A stretch of DNA of 64,000 bases from Paramecium pentaurelia. Its lineage: Eukaryota > Ciliophora > Oligohymenophorea > Peniculida > Parameciidae. The stretch is from the NCBI GenBank assembly GCA_905183005.1, contig CAJJDO010000041.1:68075-132074 (forward strand), written 5' to 3'. Each line of letters opens with the position of its first letter. Within the stretch, counting starts at the first letter, position 1. The notes below the pieces were generated by a model, which did no database searches, was not told the origin of the DNA, and worked only from the letters and a program-made list of their open reading frames with translations. This document shows positions 1 to 22,900 of the stretch, piece after piece. A program made the translations under genes and the position numbers.

Positions 1-296
1 ATATAATTGTTATTTTAAACTTATTATGATATATTAATATTCAATTATTTTTGTTAATTAATAAGATTATTGATTAGATATATATTTAAAATTTAGGAGT
101 GATTCATAATTTAATATCATAAAGAAAAAGTTGAACATTATATTGAATGTATACAAATAGAAGTAGAATATTATATAAGTTTAAGATTTTTAATGTTGAT
201 TAATCACTTTATGGTATTTATAATAATATCAGAATATCAAATAAAGTGGATAAAATTGAACATATATTTATTTTAAATTTTATATTTTAATTACGG

Positions 297-1430
297 ATGC
301 TAAGCAAATATTCAATTAGATCATTAACTCTACTACGTTTCCCAAGATATAAGTTTAGTTAATAACAATAAAAACAAAATGAGTAGTAGGATGAATGGGA
401 TGAGAGAACTATAGAAGCAGAAGAGGCTAATCCAACATTGGAGAATAAAGAGAAAGCATTTTCATACTTTAGATTGTTTTCAAGGATATTTTGGTGGACA
501 ACATCAGCATTGTTTGGCTATAATTTATATCTAAATAATTATAAAACTGATCCAACATAGGAATTGGGTAAAATACTAATTTATGTGTAGGCTATTAAAA
601 GCACATTAATGATGCTGCCAAATATTGCTAAGATCAATATTAAGCATTTTATGATGTAACAGTTAATTATATCTTTAGTTTATGACTAAACCAGCAATTG
701 ATAAATTATTACCTGACATCCCTGAATTACCATTTGGATATGAAATACCTAAGACATTGGTACTTAATATATCAGGTACTCTATTACATATGGATTATGT
801 TTTTGGTGTTGGGTATATATTGAAAATAGAATAATTAGAGGAGAAATTAAAAGAAGAAATGGTTTATAGAGATTTCTTGAAAAATTACCTAAAATGTATG
901 AAGTTGTAATTTTGAGTGATGATGAAACCATGGTAATAATATAATTATAATGCAGTTTACATAACAAATTACTTAAAAATTGGATCCTACAAGATAGATA
1001 TTTGCAGGTGCTTTTGGTAGAGAATCAATGGTGTTTGAAAAAGGAAGATATATTAGAGATTTGAAATATATTAATCGTCCACTTAATAGAGTTATAGTAC
1101 TTGATTCTGATCCAGAGAGAATGTACTAATATTAAGACAATGGTATATTCATCAAACCATTTGATGGAAAACAAAATGATGAAGTCTTAAAGGATGTTCT
1201 TTTACTATTAGAGCGTAACAGATATTTTATTAACAAGAGACCTCTCTAAACCTCAAATAAAGGATGTTAGAGCAGAACTTAGAAAATTTGGTAATTTCGA
1301 TCCCCAGATCAAATATTTAGATGAAGTGAAAGCTAGAGAAATTAATATCAAATAAAGTATGAACAAAAGCTTTTTTGGAATAATGAATCAAAGAAAAAAT
1401 CCTTAATTTGAACAATCTAGAAGACAATGA
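297..1430 (+). CDS. TIM50: TIM50-like mitochondrial inner-membrane import translocase subunit
   Basis: Ciliate-code gene of 337 residues after removing five introns (568-590, 656-678, 813-838, 933-955, 1215-1239). The ATG at 297 is chosen because it opens a basic presequence (MLSKYSIRSLTLLRFPRYKF) typical of mitochondrial targeting. A hydrophobic segment (about residues 60-80) would anchor it in the inner membrane. The FCP1-like domain follows: TLVLNISGTLLHMDY, then KLPKMYEVVILSDD and FAGAFGRESMVF. TIM50 receives presequence proteins from the TOM channel and passes them to TIM23. The phosphatase signature DxDx(T/V) is not kept (N-I-S-G-T), so no phosphatase activity is expected, as for other TIM50s. 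The last intron appears to end in GAG; without it the frame breaks at 1214, and with it the C-terminal half (KPQIKDVRAEL) joins cleanly. Confidence 0.85.
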
Positions 1431-1494
1431 AATAATTTAATTATCATTATGTTTGTTAATTTTATGTAATTATTATATATAAATAATTATTATT

Positions 1495-10039
<8,545 letters not shown>

Positions 10040-10157
10040 TAATATATTGTATTTATATTTTATTGAATAAATTAATTCTTTAATGTTTATAACAATAGGC
10101 ACTGATAATTTCTGATTTTTTTGTACTATTTTATATATTTTGTTTAATTCGTTAATA

Positions 10158-12002
10158 ATGAAACCATCAAGACCACCAATTTGTACAATTCCAAACCAAA
10201 TTATTGTTTATGATCAAAGACTACCAAGACCTAACTCTACTAAGAATGCACCTGATACTAGATAAGTTATTAGATGTTTATCATCAAATCATGAGACACA
10301 ACCTATGACCTATACCTACTTTCCTACATAACCAAGGTATTTAATATTATTTATCTTAGAGCTTAAAGTCCAACTGCTATCACAAGAATCCCTCATCAAG
10401 AACATATTCATGTGAATTAATTTCAAAATTTACCTATTAATAGTGATCCTATTCAACATAAAAAAGCCACAAGTGTTGAATATGTTCCTATTTAATAAGA
10501 GCAACATTAAAAATATATTGAAGAAATCAATTAAAAAAATTAAGCTATTATTGAATTGTAAGAATAGATATCTGAATTGCAAAATAAGCTATCAGAAAAA
10601 ATTCAAGATTACACTGTATTAAAGTAAAAATTTGATATAGAATTCAAAAAGTTTTAAGAGGAAATTTAACTACAAATCAAAGGAATAGATTTAAATATTT
10701 AACTTAATGAATACACTTCATATTTTATGTAAGAAATAGATAGAAAAGTTCTCAATTTATAAAGTAATATCAATTCCTAAATTGATGAAATGAAAGTAGA
10801 TATGGAAAATAAATTAAAATAAAATGAACATTTTTCAAAAAACTTATTATCAAATACAACAATTAGATTAAATTAGGATGAATAACATTTTCAATAGGAA
10901 CTTTCAATTTTATAAAAAAAGTTAGAATAAAAAGTGGATAAAAATATGGCTGAACAAATTATTGCCTAATCAATTTCAAATTTATAATAATAATACTAAA
11001 CTTAATTATCATAGGCTCATTAAATAATTGATAAAATCAATTCAGATAAAAGTGAGGAAATCAATAAAATTAAAATAATTATTAATAATTCATTACTTCA
11101 GGTAAATCAATAAGCATAAAGTTAAATATAAGAAATTTTAGAAATGGTATAAGATAATTCTTAAAGTTAATAAATTGCAAAATAACATTCTTAATAAATC
11201 AAATAATAATATAATTCTCTAGTTTCTAAATTTTTTTAAATTCAATAATAATTCACATTAAAAGTTTAAGAAAAAGATGAAAAATTATAAATAATCTCTA
11301 AATAAAATGATGAACTTAAAAAAGAAATTTAAGATTCTTAATTAATTATTTAAAAATAATAATAAGAACTATATAAAATATCTTCGAATAATAAATTTTT
11401 AAAATCTCCTTATGTACAATAAATATTGTCTCCAAAAAATATAAAATCAAATAGTTTTTACACTAATTCAACAAGTGCTGGATTAAATTTCACTAAAAAT
11501 AGACCTTTGAGTGTTTCCAAAAAATCTAAAAAATAACCTAATTCAAATCCTTTTGAAATTAGTATTGAAGATTTTGCTGATTTTAATGAAAACTCAATTT
11601 TAGATTCTAATTAAAGTATTGAATTATTAACTCAAAATGGAAAATCAAGTTTAATTTAATCACCTAAAAATCCTTTTAAATCATCATAATTAATGAATAT
11701 TAATAGATTTTTAAATGAGAATAATACTAAAAGTTCATTTATTGAAAGTGCTATAAAGAAATAATAAGAAAATATACCACCTTTACATTAAGCAATTAAA
11801 CGAAGTAATTTATATTATATTTATCATAGGATTGCTCTATTTAGGTAAACAATAAAAGACTCTTCTTTGTACATATTCTGGAGAGTAATTATGTGATGCA
11901 GAAATGGGTATGTAACTCTTAGATGATAATGGTAAACCATTCATAATCAATGAAGATGAAAAAAATGAGCTAATAGCAAAATAACTTATATAACTAATTT
12001 GA
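10158..12002 (+). CDS. Long coiled-coil protein, uncharacterised
   Basis: 598 residues with two introns (23 and 25 nt). The start MKPSRPPICTIPNQ is the first ATG after the divergent helicase promoter region. A basic, proline-containing N-terminus (1-110) precedes a long Gln/Lys/Glu-rich heptad region (about 115-420) predicted to form coiled coil. A Ser/Asn/Lys-rich stretch and a short acidic C-terminus (DDNGKPFIINEDEKNEL) follow. I see no enzyme motif. Ciliates carry many such proteins in basal bodies and cortex, but nothing in the sequence fixes a location. It shares a 118-bp intergenic region, transcribed divergently, with the helicase gene. Confidence 0.75.
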
Positions 12003-12036
12003 TTAATTATTATTATTTATTAATTTTTTACACGTA

Positions 12037-12685
12037 ATGTATTCTTTATTTGCAATTCTTTTTTATGGAGTTTTAGGCATACAATTTACATTCCCATTAA
12101 GATCAAAGGAGTTGAAATGCTTTGGAGAAATTATTGGTTAAAATAGTTTGGTTGTTGGTTCTGTTTCAGCAAATTCAAGTCAATTTTCATTAAAAATACA
12201 TGTATGAAGAATAATCATAAACAATAAGGTACCATAAAAAAAGAATGATAATATTTTACAGTATGCTCATAGTCTTGAATTACATAAATTTTCATTTACA
12301 ACAAATAACACTTAAGAAAATTATTAATTTTGTATACATAACTTAGCAAATGCTGGAATTAGTTTTAATTTTACATTAGCTACAGGAATGGATGCTTAGG
12401 ATTTTTCTTTAGTAGCTTAAAAGGAAGACTTAAAACCAATAGAAATACACTTGAAGAAATTGAATGGATTAATAAATTCAGTTGAAGTAAATTATTAATT
12501 GATATTAATTCTAGTAAGAATAAAAAGAAATAGAAGAAAGACAAGCAACAAGATTTTCAAATGTTAGCAAAATTTCATATAAAATTATAATCTTTAGTGT
12601 TGTTACATTGATTTTGATGACTTTAACAAATATTGTTTAAGCTCGTTAATTGAAGAATTTCTTCAAATAAAAAAAGCTTATCTGA
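12037..12685 (+). CDS. p24/TMED family cargo receptor (GOLD domain)
   Basis: 197 residues with two introns (27 nt ending AAG; 28 nt ending TAG). Signal peptide MYSLFAILFYGVLG, then a GOLD domain with the two conserved cysteines (KCFGEI and YQFCIHN). A juxtamembrane helix (EIEERQATRF), one membrane segment (YKIIIFSVVTLILMTL) and a 14-residue cytosolic tail follow. The tail holds the diphenylalanine and terminal KKxx signals (NFFKQKKLI) that bind COPII and COPI coats. This is the full p24 layout at the usual length. These proteins cycle between ER and Golgi and help select cargo such as GPI-anchored proteins, which are abundant on ciliate surfaces. It starts 35 bp after the preceding stop. Confidence 0.88.
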
Positions 12686-12969
12686 TATAATTTCATATTT
12701 CTTGTTAATATTTATTATTAATTTATATGTACTAGAGAATATTAAAATAAAAAATAAATTAACAAATTTGTAATTGAAATAGAATAATATGATTTTTATT
12801 AAGAAACTATTAAATAGTTATAATATTGAATTCATGTTCAAATTATTTATTTATAATATATATTCTAAAATTTACAATAAGTAAGAAATAAATTTAATAA
12901 AAATATCTATAATTACATTATAAATATAGAAATATGAATAAATAAATTCTATTTTTTATAAATCATATT

Positions 12970-14770
12970 TCATTTTCTATCTGTTTATTAAGATAATAAT
13001 CGATCATCCCTTGATTTTACAAAAAATAAAGGTTTAGTAATTTAAAAGAAATTTTGAAATTAAGCACAACTTTTAGTATCTTCAATTTAATGAGTTTCAA
13101 AGTCTATTTAAGATTATCTTGCACTAAATATTTAAGTAGTTGTTGATTTATTGTTTGAATTATTTTCAAAACATCTTGATTAAAGTTTTTTTCTTAATAT
13201 AGCATTATCTAATGGCATAGGAGAAACAGGTTAAGAATTTACATCTTAACAATTAATTTTAGAAACCTAAATTTATGGTGAGAGAATAAATTTTTTTTGG
13301 GAATTGAACTTTTTAGAATAAACTTTTTTTTTAATTTTATCTAAACAATGTTGAAATTAACCAGAATTTTAAATTTGAGTATTTTAATTTGATGGTGCAT
13401 TAGATATGAACCTTAACATAATTTCATAATGTTCTTAATTTTCTATTGGATATATAGTATTAGCAAAATTTGATTAAGATTTTGACATTTATTAATTTTC
13501 TTTAACAATTTCTTTTAAATTTAATGCACCTTTAATAGAAGATCTTATTTTATCTTATGTTTATTTTCTTGGAGTACAAAAATAATTTTCAGTAAAATAA
13601 TTTTCAGTAGATATTTATTGATCAGGAGTATTTTATAGAGATAATCTTCTACAATCTCTTGAGGGATTATTTTTATAGATCTCTTTCTTTCTTTCTGTAG
13701 TTAATTAAATATTTTTGGATAATATTAAGTTCATTTAACGAAAAATATCATAAAATTTCTATGTGAAAATTGCTAATTATTCTTTTCTAATAAGAAATGC
13801 TTCTGTTTTACTTATACATTAACAACAATATTCACGATTTGATACTTTTTAAATTATTTCCTCTGCTCCAACCAAACATCCAGTTGATTATGTTCTTATT
13901 GATATTTTTTATCTTCTTATTAATGATTTACCTATATTTATATTTTCATAATGATATGTTTCAACAAGACCATCAATTACAAAAATCATATATTTTGGTT
14001 CATCTCCTTTTTACCATAATTATTATTTTGGTTCATATGATGTTTATTTTGTAAAATTAATAAATTACAACAATTTATTTTCACTAACATTATGAAATAA
14101 ATTTTTAAAGAAATCTAAATTTTTTCTTGTTTAAGCTAATTCTCTTCCAAATAATAATTTATAGTCTGACTTTTTCATTGAAATACATAATAATTAACTA
14201 CTGGCAATAACAGTCTCTTTAGCATTTTCATCATTTGATAGATCTCCAAAATGTTACCCTACTTTATAAGTTTCATTCTAGGATGAAGATTAATAGAATT
14301 ACTTATTGGAACTACACTTATCCACCTTTCCAATAAAGAGGATTATGATATTACATACGCATAACAAGTTCCCATATTTCAATCTAACGGGCAGCTCTTT
14401 TACTTTTTTAATTAACTGGTGTACTACACTATTAAACAATCAAATGCTCTTTTTTAATAGGAATAAATTCCATTGCAGATCCTTCCAATATAATAAACAA
14501 TTTCTATTTTTCATCTCCAATATTATATAGAATTTCACCAAAGGAATATTCCTCATATCTGAAGTAAGGAATTGCCTTACGAATGAAATCTTCTAAAGAA
14601 ATTTCTTATGGTCTATGTTTCTCAAAAAAATCAATTTTTTTAAAAGAAGGTAATACAATTTTTATTAGATTTTCTGTAATTAATCTCTCATGAGTCTAAT
14701 ATAAACTAATAACTGTATCAATATCATCAATATCATGATCTAAAGTCTCAGTATATTTTATTAAAAACAT
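12970..14770 (-). CDS. Protein with two cyclic-nucleotide-binding-like domains
   Basis: 591 residues with one 25-nt intron. The first domain (about residues 85-235) carries YSFGEILYNIGDEKQKLFII then a phosphate-cassette-like HFGDLSND. The second (about 260-360) has QQLWQKGDEPKYMIFVIDGL and GAEEII. Both look like the beta-barrel of PKA regulatory subunits and related CNBD proteins, but neither shows a clean canonical FGE(L/I)AL...RAA cassette, so ligand binding may be weak or lost. There is no kinase or channel domain. The C-terminal 230 residues are Ser/Asn/Gln/Lys-rich and disordered. An in-frame TGA lies just upstream of the chosen ATG. The lysozyme gene ends 43 bp upstream on the same strand. 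Confidence 0.7.
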
Positions 14771-14812
14771 GCAATATTCGATAAAAATTTAATCATAAAT
14801 ATATTATTTCTT

Positions 14813-15503
14813 TCACTTATAATAATTTAAATCAACACCTACACCGCAAACTGAAGTTGTACCTGAATATTACTTGATGCTGGGAGTAGTCCAACCACCA
14901 AATTTATATTTAGGAAAATCATCAAAAGTTGGTGTTTGATCATAATGAGGGTACCATAATGGAAGGGAACTAAAGTGAGAACATGCTGATGCACTACCAA
15001 ATATAGATGTCCACATATATTATGAAGCATAAATTCCAACAGATTGACTATTACCTTTCAATTCATTAACAAGTTCCTATAGAAAATTACAATTGCTTCC
15101 ATAATCATTTGTCCATCCACAATCAGTACTAGGATTAGATTCAACATCAACCCAAACTGTTCCATAAACTTATGTTTATTAATTGCCAAAAAGCTACACA
15201 AATTCTTAAACTTAAGACTTTGCTGTTTTTTCTAAAATAATTATATACAATTATATACTTACTTCCTTTGCAAGGAAAGAAGTAGACATCACCTATTAAT
15301 CCTGCTGCTTTTGCTTTTTCTAAATTTTAATAACCATCTGGATCCACAGCTCCATAACTTCTGTATGCTCTTGTAATAGCAAATTGATATCCATTCTTTT
15401 TGAAGCATTAGAAATCATCATGTTTAGCACTAAGATCAATTCCTAGGACTGCCAATGAAGTATATATTTATAAAGCTACAATTAATAATGATGTCATTTT
15501 CAT
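14813..15503 (-). CDS. Secreted GH25 family lysozyme
   Basis: 219 residues with one 31-nt intron (15232-15262). A signal peptide (MKMTSLLIVALQIYTSLAVL) is followed directly by the GH25 barrel: GIDLSAK at the mature N-terminus, ITRAYRSYGAVDPDG, the catalytic Asp/Glu strand VWVDVESNPS, QSVGIYASQYMWTSIFG, and the C-terminal GGWTTPSIKQYSG and GVGVDLNYY. GH25 enzymes cleave the beta-1,4 glycosidic bond of peptidoglycan. In a bacteria-eating ciliate a digestive role in food vacuoles is the natural reading, though that is inference. Length and order match single-domain GH25 proteins of protists and nematodes. It uses TAA glutamine codons and has a typical small intron, so it is a resident nuclear gene rather than bacterial contamination. 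Confidence 0.88.
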
Positions 15504-16058
15504 TATTAATAAAAAATAAATTAAATAATATGAATAATATAGTAATTATGAAAAATTAATAAATCAGAATTATAAATTATTTTCCATTTGATTATTATTA
15601 GCATTATATTTTTAACTCTTTATCTCAATATTATATTAATTTATTATTTAATATATAACTCAAAATAATTTTTATTCTAGATAAATCATAGGAACACAAC
15701 ATAATTGACAAACAGGTAGGTTAGATTCACATTGAATTGTAAACTTATTTAATACTTTAATTAAGGAAAAACTGATATTACATTTTTAATTGATAATTTT
15801 TAGTAATTATTTATTTTCCTACATAAAAATGTTCCATTCACTATTATTTTAATAATTTAAGAAAATATTTATAAATTAAAAATAAATTGGCTAATTGTCA
15901 AGATAGTTATTTCATATAGCAAATGTATGGTGTAAAATAAAATCTTAAGAAAGCAATAAGTTTTTATTAAAAGTTAGACAAATGGTATAAAAAATATAAT
16001 TTATTAAACAAAGTTTTGATAATGTAAATATTGATAAAAAAAATTGTTTGATTTCATA
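15504..16058. other. Intergenic, AT-rich
   Basis: 555 bases between the divergent lysozyme and membrane-protein genes. It contains A/T runs and many in-frame TGAs; I see no gene, RNA or repeat. Confidence 0.6.
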
Positions 16059-16914
16059 ATGAAGAAGACATCTGATGAACCTTAAAAAATTAATGGAGTT
16101 TATGAGGAAGAAGAATCTGTTCACAAAAAATTTATTAGACGGGTTGAATAAAACAGTGCCTTTAATATTAGAAATTTATAAAACAATGAATCAAGTTAGT
16201 AAGAAGATTAGCAATCTGATTTTTAAGATGATTAAAATAAAAAATTAAAATATGAGATTACTTGTAAAGTATTCTGGTAGTTAGTCGAATATTATTTGGT
16301 TATTTATACACTTACCTTTAATTCATCCTTAATGTAAAATTTGGCTAACGAAGTCGATGCAGTCGAAATTAAATGTTTTTTACTTTGGATAATTATGATA
16401 ATTTTTAACATCTTTTACTAATTGTTCCAGATAAATTTATTTATATTGGAGAAAATTCTTCAATAAAGCACATTATTGATAATCTTTTATGGTTTAATAA
16501 AACTTGGAACAACAAAAAGCTCATGTAAATTATTATAATAAATTAGATCTCATTGTAGCAGTTAGTGGAAGTTGTTTCCTTATTTTATATCTAATTACTT
16601 GTTGGTTGTTAAAATACGTTAATTTAACTAATCTATTTGTACGAATATTTATAGTATTAGTTTAAATTTAAGAATCTTATATATTTTGTTTAGATATTAT
16701 TTTATCCAATTCTTTATGGATGGAGATTGACATTATCTTATCATCAACTTTAATTATTTCATATAATACACTCATATTTTTTAGGATTGATAAATATCAA
16801 AATGAGAAAATCATTGGACTTACAGAATATTTTATTTCTTTTTTAACTCAAGAGCTTATAAAGATAACAATTTTGATAAGTATAATTTTGAGTGAGTCAA
16901 AAATTATTGAATGA
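16059..16914 (+). CDS. Multi-pass membrane protein, exon structure not settled
   Basis: The first 55 residues are hydrophilic and acidic/Gln-rich (MKKTSDEPQKINGVYEEEES). The rest is rich in Ile, Leu, Phe and Tyr with several candidate membrane spans, for example LDLIVAVSGSCFLILYLITC and ITILISIILS near the end (stop at 16912-16914). The total length needs introns summing to 1 modulo 3, and more than one combination fits, so the middle (about 16260-16560) is uncertain. No conserved family motif is visible. It could be a small transporter-like or scaffold protein, but I would not assign a function. Confidence 0.5.
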
Positions 16915-16946
16915 TAATAAATAATATAAAATAAAGATAAGATTTT

Positions 16947-19900
16947 TCAATCATATTAAATTTTGACTTATTAATGTAAATAGTCTAATAATGTAGTTGC
17001 TTTTTTTAATTCAATTTCATCTAATAATATGTTAATTTCTATATTTTATTTGTTTTCAATTAAGAGTCTTAAAAATCCATTTATTGGTTCTTATATTTCT
17101 AAAATTTCTTTAGTAATAATTTCTTATATAAGTGTCATGTTCTCTAGTACTAAAATATATTAATATGATAATATAAGAATTTTAGAAGTATATTTAAAAC
17201 ATTCATGAATTGATTTAGTAGCTGATAATATTTATCTTTACATATTATTAAGTTATGTTTCAGTTTCTTTTAAATAAAAGCAAGTAATGAGTTCAATATC
17301 CTTATATTTTCCATTCATAAATCCAATTAAAAAATTAACTACTTGAGCATCTAATGCAATATATTTTTAAAAATATTTAGATTTCTCATAGAAAATTCTT
17401 GGAAATCTAATTCTAGTATCATTTGGTTTATCATCAAAATGTGTTGCAGTTGAAACCACTCCTTCAGCTGCTTTAGCACTAGCATCTAATACTCCAGCTA
17501 TAGGTTTAACAACCAATCCAGATAGTCCTTTTAGAGTTCCCTTAACAAATCCTTTAATACCATCTTTCTAAGTTTCTTGATATGGTTATGTGACTACTCC
17601 AGTAATACCATTTGAAAAACCATTATAGAGACAATGTCCTGCTTAAGATAATCCATCCAAAACGTGATCAGGTCTTTTCAACATAAATATTCTACGTTTT
17701 TCTAAATAATCATCATCCATTGATAGTAATGAAACACTTGCACTAATTGATCCAGTTACTTTATTGACAGAATAAAAAGCACCAGCAACTGTATTTTTTA
17801 AAAGAGATCCTGTACCTTTACATAATCCAACTCCAAATTCAAGTGGACCATGTCTTAAGCCTTATATTGGCATCTCAACAAAATCAACAACACCATTTGT
17901 TATCTATTGTACAAATTTGACTGGATTACCAATAATTTCAATAGAACCAATAATTTTTAAAATAGATCTGATAATCTCACTCTTATAATGATCTTATATA
18001 GATTAAAGTACTATTTCCTTAGAATCATATACTGATCTTAATCTAAAACAATCTAGAATGATTTCAGCTTCATTAAAATTTTAGACTGTAGCTCCAATAG
18101 CTGTAGAAAAAAGATTGAAAACATTTTCATCATATTATATAGTTGTTCTAAATCTCTTATGAAATGAGAATCGTAAATCAATTTTAGAGAGAACAAACTC
18201 CTTAATATAAACTTATTTCTTGGATCTATTAATTTCAAGAGATTTCCAAACAATACAAGGATTGGATGAATTTTATTAAAACATAGATTCTAAATAATAA
18301 TGTCTTTATTGTGGAGTTTAGAAACATAAGGATTTAATTGAGTGTGGTGATCCATTATATTCAAATTCAAATTAGTTTTATAGATTTGATTTGATTTCTT
18401 TGATAGTTTCAAGAACAACTTGAATATATTCTTCATCAAACTATAATTAAAAGGGTTAAATATATATCTTAATAGAATTATATAATAGAATTGCCTTGAC
18501 TTAATGCTCAAAGGAACTACTGGCTTCTAAAAAGTAGTAATTTCTATCATGTGTAACTTAATAGTATCTTCTCAAAGTCATCAAGACAGGTGTAGTTGTA
18601 TCCAAGGATGTATTGTTATCAATGTGGAAAAACTTAACTCTCAATTATGCAGTTGTCTAATTTTCAGTTTGCATGATTCCTAATTCTATACCACTCATAA
18701 ATATATAATTAGCTTCTAGAAGTATATTTTATCGTTTTGTGATAATAGAAATACCTAATTGAGATATATACAATTTAATTAATTTGTGAATATCTTCAAC
18801 TTCTCTTTTATGTGATGTAGTCATATTTCTCATAGATTCATTAACCTATTGAAATGTAATGACTCTTGTTTATCCTTAAAATTCAGACTTAATCCAAATG
18901 AAATAATTAGAAAATTGAATTTCTTATAAACTTTCTTATTATTAAAAGTCTATTATTTCAATATGTTCAATTTTTTGATTGTAAACGAATTTAACTCTTA
19001 GTTTAAATGAATGACTTGGTTATTCCCAAGAAAAAGGTACTGTTTAATCACAATCAAGAATCCATTCTTAAAAACTATTGTAACTATCTTATCCATAATG
19101 TATTTTAAATGGACGACATTTATTGACTAATTTATATAGTTGATTTTCTTCATTTTGTTATTCTATTAAAATAAAATTAGTTGCTTTGATCTTTGTAATT
19201 TCAGCTGTTAGAAATAAGCAATCTTTAAAGAATTCTTAACTAGATGAACACATCATTGAAGTTTATAATGGTAATGATTCTTTATATTATAAAAATTCTT
19301 AAGGATCATATTTCTTTAGATTAAACTATTTATAGATTCCTGATTTTTCAAATATTCTACTCTTTTATTAATCTATAGAGAAATTACTCAATTATTAACT
19401 ATTTTCATTAAATGATGAAGAAAAGAAACTTGTACTTCTTATTTCATTAATAAATAAGTCTCCACTCCAATTATATTTACCATATTTTTAAATTCTGATT
19501 GATTTTTCTAATCTACAATCAGGCCAAATTAATTGATATCGTTTATTTGGATTTAATTTTTTTGGTTATGATTCAAATCCAGATTAACATATATTTATTT
19601 ACATTCCTGTATTATTTATTACAACAAATCTTGGCATTATTTCAATAACTTTAGTATAAACACCCTTTCTTATCACATTATTTGCTAAAGAAATGTGAAT
19701 ACCAAACTCATTTAATGAAACCATATTTCCATTCTTTTCTTTTAATTATAATCCTATAGATCCCAAAAGACCTACATTAACTTCATTAGAGATACAATCA
19801 TCTATTCCAATCATTAAATATTTGATTGTATCAGTAATTTATATTTTTTCATAATTACTTTCAAAACATTCTTTATCAGGTTTCGGTTCTTTATTTTATC

Positions 19901-22900
19901 CAGATAATATTATAGGTTTTTAATCTTTTAAAGTGTAATATTTTAATCTTCGATTAGTTGTATTAATAATACAAGTTTAGACAGAAAAATAAATTAATTT
20001 AGTTTATTTAACCTATTCTTTTTCTACTTTGATATGACAACTTTAACTATTAATTGTATCCTTTAATTCAAATTCTGTAGCTTATATTATATCTTATTTT
20101 TAACTTATTTCAAATCCACTTACATGTAAATTAATTCCCAAATGATCACCATTCTTTAACCAATGCATTTGTAATTCACCTTAAGGAACTACTTCAATTA
20201 ATCCTGCTTCTACTTTAATTGTTGTTGTATAATTGAATTCTGTTACTGTAACAGATCTTACAAGATTTTCATGTTATTCATTTTATAAATGAGATAAAGA
20301 ATTTCCTCTAGAATATCCTGATTATTATTTTTCATATTGTATACCAATATTAGGTTTCTTATAATGATTAATCATAAGTTTTTGTAGATCTAAATTTTGA
20401 TTTGAATGAAACAAAAATTGAAGTGGAACAGGTAATAAATTGTATAAAATAAAAATAGGTTTAAATTCTATATATTTGACATTCTAAACTAAGGTTGTAT
20501 TAAGAGTAGCTAATGTATAACATGGATAATGAAGTATTTAAATAGTAATATCATGAAATATTCTCTTAATAAATATGGGTTCATTTGGTTAAGTTAATTT
20601 TGTATATTTGGAATCTTAAAAGTGAATAACAATAAAACTATCATCTTTATATAATTCTTATGGCATAGCTGCTTATTCTCCTGGTTTGAGTATAAAATTT
20701 TTAGTAATTTTGATACATGATAATTTGATAGACAAATCACAATCAGTTTGATTAACAAACATATATGGTGAATAAATTGTAATTGTTTTTTACAATTTTT
20801 CAATTTAAGTACTAAGCACATAATATTATGTTTATTCATTCCATTATAATTTTTTAACTCCAGCATAATTTATAGGAACATTACTTATTGAATTTTAAAT
20901 CATATTAGAATCAATAAATTTAATCATTAGTCTAGTATCACTTTCAAATGTTTTAGCATAATCTTCATCATGAGATTGTACTTCATAATTTTTAGAATCA
21001 TTATTTGCTATTTCAATTAATCCATCATTACCATTCTTTTATACTTATAGAGTATAACCACTCTTATTTAGAAGAGAAAAAAGAGTAACATTATCTTAAT
21101 TCTCTTTAAAAGATATACCTTTCATACTAGCCAATCTAGTAATTTTTTTGGATTCATTTCTTCTAAAAGCTTCTTCATCATCATCTTAATCTAATTATTA
21201 CCATTAAGTTAATGTTTTATATAAATTTATTATCATATCTGTAGATAAATTCATGTCCAATATTGGTGTCAATCCATTAATATGAATTGTTTGCATAAAT
21301 TGATTTTATTATACAATTAATAATTCTGATAGATATGGTTCTATAATTGGTTCCATCTTACTTACAACTGGATTGAAATACATCAATTCAATTTAAAATA
21401 AACATTTAAGTGCTTTACTTATTTAATTTTAATCAAACATAAATTTCTTAACATTAAATCTAAATAATAATAATGGAGCAAATGATTTATTAATATCATT
21501 TACCAAAACTATCTCTAAAAGATCTAATTTTATTTTCATTTTATTAATTTTTATTGAAGGTCTAATTGTTTCAAATTGTTATTCTTATTCAGATAAAATC
21601 TCTTCTTCTTTTACCATTTCCATTTCTTAATCTCCTGCTGCATAAAACACTTATACTACTTCATCTTTCAACAAAGATCCTTGTAATATACTTGATTTCA
21701 ATCTAATTAATGATGATTTTCCTGGCAAAAAACTTTTCTTTTTAGTTTCATTTCTACTAAGGATTGTTTCTTCTACTCCTAAAGTTGGTTTTATAGGCAT
21801 TTAACGAACTATGGTTTCATTTACTGATGATTCCTGATCATCAATAAAAAATTAATCACATTATTTTATTGAATCTTATTGAAATTTTATTGTTTATAAT
21901 ATGAGAGCATAATCATTATGTGAAATATTAATCCTAATTTTATCAAATCTTAACTAATCTTATATGATGATATTTGAGATTAATTCATTTTAGCCATCAG
22001 TCTTATAATTGGAATAATTAATATCACAATCGCAAATAAATTGATTTCTTATGAATTCTATTTTTATAGGATATAAAATCATTTTTCTCTTAGTTTATTT
22101 AGATATCTTTTATAATGCTGCAAAATTTGCATTAAATAATGAAACTGTTAAACTTAATTCAAATCTTCTATTTTTAATATTCTATTCATTTGAATATTTC
22201 TCTTTGTTCTTTTAATGATAATTACTATGAGCTTAATTATTTAATTCATCATTCAATTTCATAAAAGAATCTAATTATAAAATTAAACAATTTTTTAATT
22301 TTTCATTATGAGTTATAATTAAAGTCTTTAATAAAATGACATTCACATTTAATAAAGCCTATTTTTATTTATAATAATTTTGAACTGGCTATTATGAAAT
22401 TGGAGATTATTAACTATTAACATCTTCTTCATATTTATGTATTTCAAAAAATAAAGAAATAGTTTTAAGATAATATGCATTAATCAAATATTTTGATTCT
22501 CCAATATTAATACTAACATCTGTAGATTCTTCTCCTAATATTGCTTTTATACTCAATTTATCATCTACATCAAATCTACTTACTGGTTATTCATTATTAA
22601 ATTCCATTTTCATCTCATTAATCAATTCTTTGACTTCTTTTACTTTATCTTCCAAAATGTCTTCATCCAAAAATTCTTCTAATTTTCTCCTTTCCAAAAA
22701 AATATTATTAATAACATGTTATATTCTTACAATTAAATTATTATCATCCTATTCTGGATATTAATAATATGTGCTTTTTAAATCCTATACTGACAATGAT
22801 AAATTTGTCTTAAATTGAAATACAATATCTAATAAACTTAAATCTATCAAAGGTCTTAGAAATGATCCTTATGAAGCATATTAATTACATTCATCCATTA

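Noticed and set aside
1..296. A 3' end of an upstream gene
   Set aside because: Fragments such as KEKVEHYIECIQIEVEYY look protein-like but the stretch is short, cut by the window edge and has no identifiable domain.
13797..15039. Several plus- and minus-strand ORFs of 65-85 codons
   Set aside because: They are shadows of the CNBD and lysozyme genes, whose full-length frames on the minus strand carry recognisable domains.
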